From Persicaria tinctoria (lineage: Eukaryota > Streptophyta > Magnoliopsida > Caryophyllales > Polygonaceae), in NCBI GenBank assembly GCA_037127255.1, contig JBANSL010000004.1:85766627-85830626 (forward strand): a DNA stretch of 64,000 bases. Reading direction: 5' to 3'. Numbering within the stretch: position 1 is the first letter of the stretch; every line of letters begins with the position of its first letter. Position numbers and translations under genes: made by a program. Below the pieces are notes generated by a model. The model did no database searches. It was given only the letters and a program-made list of their open reading frames with translations, and was not told the origin of the DNA. Positions 28,330-39,600 of this stretch are shown here, piece by piece.

Positions 28330-28940
28330 CCAGCAGCCTCCTCCTTCCCCTTCACGGCCAAGATCTGCCATTACAGAGCACTGAACCTCCCCTTCCCCTT
28401 CTACGAGCAGTGAATAGACTAGAGAGTAAAGCGGAAGGGAATAGTTACAACAACCACCCTTCATGTAACATATAACAATGTTCGAAAAACTAATGAATTT
28501 TATTTTCAGTCCACCCACTTGATTAGATCTCTCGCCCACGAGGTAGCTACTAGCTAGAAGTCCCTATGCAAATAGTTGGTTGAAGACTTTTTTTTTTTGG
28601 TTGGAAAAATGGTAATTGGAAACTTGGAAGTTGCAATAGACGACACGTTCGATCTCACCATACCCCACCCGAGCACCGTCTTTGTCACCAACATACAACA
28701 TTGCCGACCCAATTTTTTTTTTCCTCACAACATTTTTTTATATGTAATTATTCAAACTTTTTAAATACTCGATCCGTGCAACTTGTTCACGAAATTGTGA
28801 ATGTATATAGCCCCATTCGAAGTGTGCATTCGCCAACGAGTCTCTTCATCCGAAATCTTTTCTAATAAAAAAAAAGAAGGCTTTTTCATATATAATTGAT
28901 TTGTAATTTTAAAATTTCATTCAAGGGAATAATATTATTA

Positions 28941-29210
28941 CTCCCTCCGTCTCGAAATAGATGTCATTTTAGCTTTTTAGTTTTGTATCAAAATAGATGT
29001 CGTTTTAGGTTTTCTAGGTAATGGAAAGTAGTGATTTGTATTGATTTGTGTGTTGTTGACTTTTTTAAATGTTTTGATTAGTTAAAAAATGTAGTGAGAA
29101 ATAAAATTAATGAAAAAGTTAGTGGAATGATGATGTTGATTGATGGATGAGTATTTTTATTAAAATTTGTACATAAGACTAAAATGACATGAATTTTGAG
29201 ACGGAGGGAG
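28941..29210. mobile_element. Stowaway-type MITE (270 bp)
   Basis: The left terminus CTCCCTCCGTCTCGAAATAG and the right terminus read inward CTCCCTCCGTCTCAAAATTC both lead into TGTCATTTTAG. TA duplications at 28939-28940 and 29211-29212. Well preserved, no coding capacity. Confidence 0.9.
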
Positions 29211-29212
29211 TA

Positions 29213-30678
29213 TTATAAATGGATACAATTAAATAATTGATATTAATTATCAACAATGCATCTATATATTGCTTGTTTTAATTAAGAGACCCTTTAATTA
29301 ATTGCACCACATGACGTATGATTAAATTACCAATCTCATGGAAGTGAATGGAACTATGGAAGCACATGCATCACGTATATATATGCACGCTTTGCGTGTA
29401 ATAGAACACGATTCAAGGGTTAGAACTCAATAACTACATTTTATGATCATTTTATTTTTTTGTTATAATGTTATTACAAGATTGTATAGGACGGAGATAT
29501 ATATAAAATACAAACGGATCGAGGAGATACGTTTATATTAAAAAAAAAATACATGTACGTCACAATGTTTTAATTTTGTTTTTGGATTGAGACCTAAGGT
29601 TTGGCATTTTTTCCCAAATAACTGAAAGGTTTTAAAAGATGAATAATAAATTATATAAAACAACCCTTAGTTGAATGGTTTTGTGTACGTGTTTTTTCAA
29701 ATGACTCATGGTTACCTAATGCACATTTGGTTGTAAACTACGAAAACGTGATCTAGTCGGTAAAAATCAAGCACTAGATAAATCGATTTGCGTCGATTGA
29801 CTATATATCTAATGGTAAGAAAGGTACGCAAATCTTGAATTTTTCGCCCAAGAGAAATGACAAAGACAGAGATCAAACCTAATATCTCCCATTAACTTCC
29901 CTCACTCCTTATTATTGAGTCACCCCATTAGAGATAAATGTGATGTTAAAAAGATAAATCTGAGGCTACATGGGTTTGAACCTATGATTTCAAATCAATA
30001 GTTCAATAAACACTTTGTATGCTAAACAAAAATGTCAAAAATTTGGAAGGTGAATTGTTTATACCTCTGTTACAAGCATTAGAATAAAAGATACAAATGA
30101 TTACTACAATAAGTATATACCCGGCAATAAAAAAAAAGAGAAACTTTCTACAAAAATCTTGTCAACTTATTTTTGAGTGCTTAAAGTTAAAACCACATAC
30201 ACGTGTCGCGTCACATGACGAGCACGTGAGTCGCCCTGTCGTGCTGGCCAAGAACCCCATACGTTACCCCACTGCCCCCTTTCCCCTTTCCCCTTCCCTC
30301 CCTGTGTTTCCTTCCCCAATAGGAAATTGACGGACACGAAGACGACGTGAGAGCAGAAGAAATCGGAAACAGCAAATTTGACACCAATTTGGATCATTCT
30401 CGAATTGAATAGGTGTTGATGGTGAACTGGTGATTACTTCCGCAAATGGCCAGGCATCAGTAGGCACCTTCCCGCCTTTCATGGAAACCTAGCAATTCCC
30501 CTTTCAACAAACGTCTCTCTCAGTGTCCTCCTCCGATTTCTGTCGAATTTCGCTGCTGATTTTCGGCATTCGGATGGAGATCATTCTCCATTGCTGCTCA
30601 ATTGAGTGATTTTTGTGTTGATTACCTCTTGCTTGTTAGATTGTTTTGCTGGTTCTTGACCAGGAGTAGCGAGAGAAG
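29213..30678 (+). promoter_or_regulatory. Upstream region and probable 5' UTR of the VPS13-like gene
   Basis: No conserved protein is seen. The last ~450 bases are less AT-rich, with a C/T-rich tract (about 30260-30320), and lead without an interrupting gene to the start codon at 30679. I cannot point to a definite TATA box or transcription start. Confidence 0.4.
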
Positions 30679-33600
30679 ATGTTGGAGGACCAAGTTGCCT
30701 ACCTTTTGCAGAAGTATTTGGGCAATTATGTCCGAAACCTCAACAAAGAAGCTCTCAAGATCAGCGTCTGGAAAGGTTATTTCGGTTTTCACTTGAGGTT
30801 TTACTTTTTATTGACGTGCAATTGAACGTTTGATTGATTCTGGAGTTCGCTTTTTTAGTTTCCATTGGGGCTGGTTTTGTTAGAATGACTGAAACTTTGG
30901 AGTTGGACGCGTAGTTGGTGCTATGCTGTGAGTTCTGAATGGTTAGTTTGGGTAGTTACTTTGGCTATGGAAGTACTGCAGAGTTTTCATTCCAATGCCT
31001 AAACTATGGTAATTCCTTTGATCTATGAAATGAAATGCTGGAGATCCTTTCATCTTAAGGCCATTATGTATGATCCTGGAATCGGGTTGGAATTGAGAAT
31101 CAGGTTGAGCAATTCCTAATTTTGGTGTTTGGTTAGACATTGGGAATGAAATTAGGATTTGAACCTTGTCATGGAAAGGTGAAGTTGCAGGAAGCTGCTA
31201 CCCTTGCTTATTGCTGATGCTCGTTTCAACTAAGGGGAAACTGTGGGAATGATTCATTTGCGGGAATCATCAATCATCATTCCTGATTCTTTTGCTCAGC
31301 AGACACGTCTGGAACTAATTCTTATGAGTAGGGATTTTCTTTAACCACTGGCGGGTTTTCTCTGATTGCCTTATGGTCTTTGGTCAAGGCCTTGCTTTAC
31401 ATAGAACTAGTAGAAGAGGAAAGTGCAGATTTCCGAGGCTTGTGGATCTCTGTCTATAGCTGTTAGATTGTGAATTATCACGTACTTCTGTTACATGGTT
31501 TTTTAGCTGTAAAATTCTAAATCCCGACACTTTTTAACAGGCGACGTGGAGCTAACAAACATGCAGCTGAAGCCCGAGGCATTAAATGCATTAAAATTAC
31601 CTATAAAGGTTAAAGCAGGATTTCTTGGATCGGTGAAGCTCAAGGTTTGTGCATTAATACCAGTAGCAATATCATCTACAGAAAACTGTCATTGCAAGAG
31701 TATGGGGATGCTATATATATAGCACATGAAACAACTATTTGGTCAAAAGCTTGTCATTCTTGTTATTCTGGGCTACTGGCATTTATAAATTTATAAAGGT
31801 TATGAATATTGGATTGTGACATTTGATCCTGACTTGTTTTTAGGTTCCATGGAGCAGGCTTGGTCAAGATCCTGTATTGGTTTACTTGGACCGTATTTTC
31901 CTATTAGCTGAACCTGCAACCCATGTAGAAGGTAGCAGTGAAGACGCTGTTCAAGAAGTAAAGAGAAGTCGAATAAAGGTGTGTTGTTACCCCTGTTTTC
32001 ATTCGCCTGTCCAATCCATGACATTTTAAGCCTGATAAATGGCATGTTTGTAATAGGATACGGAGATCAAGTTGCTCGAGAAAACACAATTCCTGAATGC
32101 TGAAGTGGTATGGAATCTCCTTTTCTAAGTATTGTTTTGTGGTTACAGTTAATACATGGTTAACAACAAAGTTAATGTGAGCTCTACAAGTAAGTAAATG
32201 ACATTTGTGTTTAACCTTGTGGATTTCTTCCATTAAAAATTTGTCACCTCAACCTCGAGATGAAAATTTAATAAAAGGTGATACGATTTCTTTTTGTAGC
32301 TTTGAGAGAAGAAAAGTTTGAAGGGTGAAAGAAATAGAACTAATGAAAGCCACTGGGCACATCGATATAATTTCAACTAGACTAGGATGTTAGAAAATTA
32401 GGCTGCATCAAATTAGAGTGTCATTTTCTCCAATAACCAAAGATAGTGAACTATGGTGTTGATGAAGATGATGCAGTATTATAGCATAATCTTGGCTATA
32501 CTGGTGTTATAAGGGGACTGCTAATAAATAATGAGCAGATGATTTATTCTGTGGTATCAGAGATTGATAAAAAGGTAGATTTGGATGTGCTCTTGACAAT
32601 CAGTATTCTAGATTGATTTACGTGTAGATTTTTGTTTTAGAAAAAAAACCTTTGCTAGGGATTGTGTTTTCTTTGCTTTTAGCATTATTCAATGAATCAC
32701 ACCTTTTTAAAGTTTCTTTAAAAGATTAGTGCACACAAACTGCTAAATGTTTGCCTTGCTCAATATTTAAATGTGCCAGAATCAATCTTGGTTGGGATCT
32801 TTGATAAACACCATTATAGGAAATCTAAAGCTGTCCATTTCCAATATCCACATTAGATATGAGGATCATGAGAGGTACGTGACCTATGAATTTTAATTTC
32901 GTTTGCTAATTTCTTTACTACACAATATCTAATGTTCATTATTGTGTAGCAATCCTGGACATCCATTTGCAGCTGGTGTGACCTTGGAAAAGCTGTCAGC
33001 CTTCACAGTTGATGATAGTGGGAAGGAAACCTTTGCCACGGGTGGAGCATTGGATCAGATTCAGAAGGTTGCCATTGGTTTGATTTCAGTGATTCAATTT
33101 TGAGAAACCAAGAGAACAGTAATCTATTTGGTACATTGAGATCTTTAATGCATTCATCTAGCTAGGGAATAGTTGGGGATGAAAAAGGAATGGAATTTAA
33201 TGATCTAGATGTTTTCATGTTCAACAGTTCTTTGTGGCTGCTTTTCTTTCAACATTTATTTGGGCCTTGTTATAGAAGGCTTATGATAGTTCATTGCCTT
33301 TCTGCTTCTAATTGCTAAATGCATCTATTTTTTTCTTATTCTTTTGGACACCTTTGTCCTAAAACCTTGGCCCTTAAAGAGGATATGACCATGGATTGGG
33401 ATCATTGGTGACATAGACATAGCATTCGGGTTGACAATGTTTAGTTTATATGTCCGTGTCTTGTGCTCTTATGCTTTCTGGTCGTTTGCCTTTTCCCTTG
33501 CTTTTGTTTTCTTTGTCGCCCTCTCATTGCCTTTGTTTGTTTGCCATTTGCTCATTATTCTTTTTCCTTTCGATTATATAGCCTTTGGGTATCTTGGAAA

Positions 33601-36600
33601 CACCCTCTTGCTAGTTCGGGATAAGTGTATGTACATCCTGACCCAGACCCTGCATTATTGTGAGATACACTGGGTTGTTGTAAGATCACCATAGTTAGAA
33701 CTTGGATTTTTGGAGGCAAAAATGTAGAACGGTAGAACCCTAAATTATAGGTGTAAATTAGGAATTTTTGAGTTCTCAACTAGATCCATTTTCACCTAGT
33801 CAGTCTTTAAATCGTTGTGTAATTACAGTGTATTTACTTGTTCCTTGCAAGTCACTCCGTATCATAGAAGCTAACAAGCACAAAAGCTATAAAGGTTAAA
33901 AAATCACTGCTAGAAACTTTCTAATAAAGCGGTCAGCTAAGTACACATCTACCCATTGAATAACCTAAATCTGTAACAGAATAATGACATGTAGCAACTA
34001 GAAATAGTCAGCTTAACAACAACTATTGAGCTCTGATCTATTGATACATTGGGGAAATAACCGTAGAGAAGGGAAGGTAAAAAAGGTTTTGCCTATCATA
34101 GCAAATCTTATTAATTTGTCAAAAGACATCATTTCTTTGTTTTTTTTCTCTCTCTCTAACATTGTATTATTTCTGCGTTCTACTTTACAGTCTGTGGAAC
34201 TAGAGTCTTTGGCTCTGTATTTTGATTCTGATATTTCTCCCTGGCATATTGATAAAGGATGGGAGGGTTTGCTTCCTTCCGAGTGGTCTCAGGTATGTAT
34301 GTTAGCTTCTTGTGGTAACAGGGTGTTGGCATTTTCAACTCCTTTGGCTGATGGCTATGACATTTTAGGCATTCAAATTTGGCACCAAAGGCGGTAAACC
34401 AGCTCCCAGCAATATCAGAGAGAATCATACTTATATTCTACAACCAGTGACTGGGAATGCGAAATACATAAAACAGCATCAAAAGGAATCTGCTGTTAGT
34501 GTTCAGCCTTCACAAAAAGCAGAAGTGCACTTGGATGATGTGACAATATGTCTATCAAAGGTCACCCTTGTTTCCTTCTGCTGTCTTTCTCTATTAGAAA
34601 TTTGATAATATAACCTTCAAAATCTCTCCACAGGATGGTTATCGGGACTTAATGAAGTTGGCTGATAATTTTGCGGCTTTTAATCAACGTTTGAAGTATG
34701 CTCATTACCGTCCTTCTGTCCCTGTGAGTTTAGAACCTAGGTCATGGTGGAAGTATGCTTATAAAGCTGTCACAGATGAAATGAAGAAAGCTAGGTATAT
34801 GATGTACTTCTTCTATTTGTTTTATTTGCGTCTTTCATATTCAGTTTTTGGATGAGAAAAATAGACATGCGAACCAGCATCATTGACGTCATCAATTAGT
34901 TCCGAATATGAACTTACAAGAGAAAGATACAGAAAGCTTTTTGGGCATTTTTTTTCATCGGCTATATATCTGGACTGCTTGTTCTCTGCCTTTTTCAGTT
35001 TAATATCTGATAGGAAATGAGAGAGTTTGAAGAAAGAAAAGATAGAGTGGGAGAAGAAAAATCTGATCCATTATTCCTTAGAAGAGTTACATAATATAAA
35101 GAGAAAAACTAGTCTAGAAAGCTTAGGAGATAAGCTACAAGGCATGGAGAAGGAAAAAAGTAAAAAGCTGTAAAAGTAAACTAGGGGTAATTACACTAAA
35201 AAGGCCTATAGCATAACCTAGAAACAAGGTAATAATTACATGCATGCTAGTATGCTAACACTCCCCCTCAAGCTGGATGGTAGAGATCTATCAATCCTAG
35301 CTTGGAAGTCAAATGATTAAATCTAGAACAATGGAACCCTTTTGTCAGTAAATCAGCAAGTTGATCTTCTGACTTAACGAAGGATATCCTAACAACCCCT
35401 TCTTCCAACTTCTCTTTGATGAAGTGGCGATCAATCTCCACGTGTTTGGTTCTGTCATGCTGGACTGGATTGTGAGCAATGCTGATGGCAGATTTGTTGT
35501 CACAATATAGAACCATAGGTTCATCCCATTTGATCCTAAGATCTGTTAAGACAATTTTTAGCCATAACATTTCACATAACCCTTGTGCAAGAGCTCTGAA
35601 TTCAGCTTCAGCAGAAGATCTCGCAACAACATTTTGTTTCTTACTCCTCCAAGTGACAAGATTTCCTCCAAGAAACATGCAATACCCCGAAGTTGATCTT
35701 CTATCAACAACCGAACCAGCATAATCAGCATCTGTGAAGGCTTCCACGGACAGTTTGTTCCCTCTTTTAAAGAGTATTCCTTTTCCTGGACACCCTTTTA
35801 AGTAGTGAAGTATCCGATACAAAGCATTGAGGTGAGGCTGTCTTGGATCATGCATGAATTGGCTTATGATGGAAACCGGATAAGCAATATCAGGCCTTGT
35901 GTGAGATAAATAAATCAGCCTCCCACACAAACGCTGGTACATAGCTTTATCCACAGTTGGGTCATCTTTGGAGTCTCCAAGCTTGTGATTCGGATCAATA
36001 GGAGTAGAGGCTGGTTTACATCCACTTTTCCCTGTTTCTTCAAGCAAATCAGTGATGTATTTCTGCTGAGAAATGAATATTCCCTCACGAGAATGAGCAA
36101 CTTCAATTCCAAGGAAATATTTAAGTCTACCAAGAGACTTAACTTCAAATTCAGCTTCCAACCTTTGCTTAAGCTTCTCCTGCTCAATTTTGTCGTCACC
36201 CGTGATAATGATATCATCAACGTACACAAGTAGAATAGTCACTCCCCTTGAAGCTGAATGTTTGATAAACAGCGTGTGATCTCCTTGACTTTGCCTATAC
36301 CCGGCAGCTCTCATAACGGATGTGAACCTTCCAAACCAAGCTCTTGGTGATTGCTTAAGGCCATAAAGAGCTTTTCTTAACTTGCACACTTGATGAGAAG
36401 AGGAGGAAGAGGAGAAACCCGGCGGAATTTGCATGTATATTTCCTCTTCCAAATTGCCATGAAGAAATGCATTCTTCACATCAAATTGCCAAAGGGGCCA
36501 GGTAAAGTGTGCAGCCAAAGATAAAAGGACACGAACCGTATTCATCTTTGCAACCGGTGCAAATGTGTCTTGATAATCAATCCCATAAGTCTGCGTAAAA

Positions 36601-39600
36601 CCTTTAGCAACAAGGCGGGCTTTATACCTCTCCAATGACCCATCAGCGTTGTATTTGACTGAAAAAATCCACCTACAATCAACAACATTCTTGCCCCAAG
36701 GTTTGTTAACAATGTCCCAAGTATGATTCTTTTCTAGTGCACACATCTCCTCTCTCATAGCTTCTCTCCACTCCTTTTTCTTAAGAGCTTCTGAAACATT
36801 TTTTGGTATGAGAATGCAGTTTAGGTCTTGTACGAACTTTTTGTGGGAGGGAGAGAAACGATGTAAGGACACATGATTAGCTAAAGGGTAAAGAGGAGTT
36901 TTTGTGCAAGAACGAGTCGCCTTTCGAAGAGCAATAGGTAATTCCAAATCAGTTTGTTCTGGGCTGTTCAAATGAGAAATGGAATGAGGTGAAACAAGTG
37001 TACCTTCTTCTGTCATGTTTCCAGTTCCAGCAGCCGGTGACGAAGGTTGCTCCTGCTCTTGGATCGGAATGGATCTCTCTTTCCTTGAATAGACCCTAGG
37101 AAAGCATGGCTGAGAAGAGGGAAAAGATGGGGTTGAATATGGTGGTGGTTGTTGACCATCCCCATGATGTGATTGAGGCTCTGATGGTTCAGCTTGCTGC
37201 TGTTGGAAAGGGGCAAAAATATAAGATTCAAATGGAGGTAAGGTATTTGGAGTTGGAGTTCCAATAGTTTGAGATTCGGGATTATAAGGTTGGGAAGAGG
37301 CATCATTTGAGGGGTAAAAGGATTTAGTCTCATCAAAGGACACATCAATAGAGACATATGTTTTCTTTGAGGTTGGATGATAGCACTTGTATCCCTTTTG
37401 TGTTGAAGAATAACCAATGAAGATGCACTTAATGGCTCGTGGATCAAGTTTCCCTCTTTGAGGACCATGAACATGCACAAAAACTGAGCAACCAAAGGCT
37501 CTAAGAGAAAGATTAGAGTTTCTATAATCTGGATAAGTCTTTCTGAGACAATCAAGAGGACTTTGAAGATTGAGAACTTTAGAAGGCAGCCTATTGATCA
37601 AAAACGCTGCAGTGAGAATAGCTTCCCCCCAAAACTGTTTTGGAACATTGTGCTGAAAAAGAAGAGCACGGGTAACTTCGAGAAGATGCCTATTTTTCCT
37701 TTCAGCGATCCCATTTTGTTGTGGGGAGTAAACACAAGATGATTCATGTATTATCCCTTGTGTTTGAAACAAAGAGCTAATGGACTGATTGAAGTAATCT
37801 TTGGCATTGTCTGTCCTAAATCTCTTAATTTGTTTTCCAAATTGGGTATGGATCATAGAGAGAAAGATAGACACAATGGTGCTAACTTCAGATTTTTGTT
37901 TTAGAAGGAAGACCCAGGTAACCCTAGTACAATCATCAATAAATGTGACAAACCATCTAGCTCCTGAGATATTGAGGACAGATGATGGCCCCCAAATGTC
38001 ACTATGAATCAACTCAAAAGGAAAACTGCTCCTAGCATTACTAATGGGAAATGACACACGAGTGTGTTTGGCCTTTTCACATACATCACATTGAAAGGAA
38101 GACACATCAATTCCTTGAAATTTTTCAGGATACAAGTGTTTCAACAGATAGAAGGAGGGATGGCCAAGCTGGTAATGCATCAGCCAAATGGAATCTTGGG
38201 TATTGGTGGTGTTTAAGGCATGACACAAGAGATGGTTGGTGCTTTCCTTAGGAAAATCAAGGTAGTAGAGACCATTCCTTTCCTTAGCATTAACAATCTT
38301 CTTCCCCGAGTACCGGTCCTGTACAGCACATTCAAACTCAGTGAATAGGACAGAACAATGGAGATCTTTGCAAAGTTTTTTTATGGAAATCAGGTTGGCT
38401 GATAGGGAAGGAACAAGGAGAACATTTTTTAGGCTTCGGTTTCCTGGGAGGTTTATAGTGCCTTGGCCTTTAACTTGAGCTGCTGAATTATTAGCCGTCA
38501 ACACTTGTTTAGGGTTAGAAGATGGCTCGAAAATATGAAAATTTTGTGAGCAATTGGTCATGTGTTCAGTGGCTCCTGAATCTAAGATCCATTGAGTAGG
38601 CTGGGAACATTCAGAAGCTCTCAAGCATAAAGAAGGAGAAGAGTTACCTGAAAGAGAAAGAGTGCATGAACTAGAAGAAGCATCACCTGATGGTTTCTCA
38701 AGGGAGTTGAATAGCGCTCTAAATTTCTCAAGTTCAGCAACACTAATCCCTGCAGATTGTCCTCCACAAGAACTCCATAAATCCTTGAATTTTTCCAAAT
38801 CAGCAGCAACAGAAGAAGTTTCCGATACAGTGATTGTCATTGGAGAAGATTGACCAGGAAATTCAACAGCAGCAACCAGTAACAATGGAGGTTTAGGGTT
38901 TAGGAAAGGTTAAATTACTTCAGCAATGAAGGCCGAAGAAAAGTTACAAGATTCTCAGCAATGAAGGCCGAAGAAAAGTTACAAGACTCTCAGCAATGAA
39001 GGCTTGAGAACAACCAATAGATTCAGCAATGAAGGCGTGAATCTGAATAAGTGTCGAGTGAATCAAATTTGTAAAAGCGCTTAGGAAAATCCCTTAAGCT
39101 CTGATACCATGATAGGAAATGAGAGAGTTTGAAGAAAGAAAAGATAGAGTGGGAGAAGAAAAATCTGATCCATTATTCCTTAGAAGAGTTACATAATATA
39201 AAGAGAAAAACTAGTCTAGAAAGCTTAGGAGATAAGCTACAAGGCATGGAGAAGGAAAAAAGTAAAAAGCTGTAAAAGTAAACTAGGGGTAATTACACTA
39301 AAAAGGCCTATAGCATAACCTAGAAACAAGGTAATAATTACATGCATGCTAGTATGCTAACAATATCTTGTCCACATGCTTTTTCAATCATTTAAGGCAG
39401 TTCAGAGAGTCATTTTTACCAGTCTCCTGAAATGCGTCTACTGACTTGATTGCAGAAGTTGCTAAACTTACTTAGATGCTGATCATGACATGACTCTTCT
39501 GTACTTGTTAAAATCACTGATGAAATTGCATGTTATAATAACTCTCAACTGTGCAATTTGATTCTTGGTGCAGTGGGAGATTAGCATGGGAACATGTCTT

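Larger units (their letters stand above)
35008..39362 (-). mobile_element. Young Copia LTR retrotransposon (4,355 bp) in a VPS13 intron
   Basis: LTRs of 253 bp (35008-35260 and 39110-39362) are identical as read by eye. They run TGTTAGCATAC to TTCCTATCA on the minus strand. The 5-bp duplication atatc flanks the element (35003-35007 and 39363-39367). The primer-binding site TGGTATCAGAGC (initiator-Met tRNA) abuts the 5' LTR, and the polypurine tract GAGGGGGAG abuts the 3' LTR. It is antisense to VPS13 and enlarges that intron to 4.8 kb. A pol frame is open, but gag is missing. Confidence 0.95.

Noticed and set aside
27928..28475. Pro/Ser/Arg-rich plus-strand frames of up to 161 codons
   Set aside because: Antisense to the RING gene and composed of GC-rich repeats; no conserved domain.
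34026..34397. 123-codon frame spanning a VPS13 exon and its flanks
   Set aside because: Only 34191-34292 is coding; the rest is intron, as shown by splice sites and phase.
38921..39036. Regularly spaced repeats resembling a CRISPR array
   Set aside because: Plant nuclear context, inside a retrotransposon leader, and the spacers are themselves near-identical.
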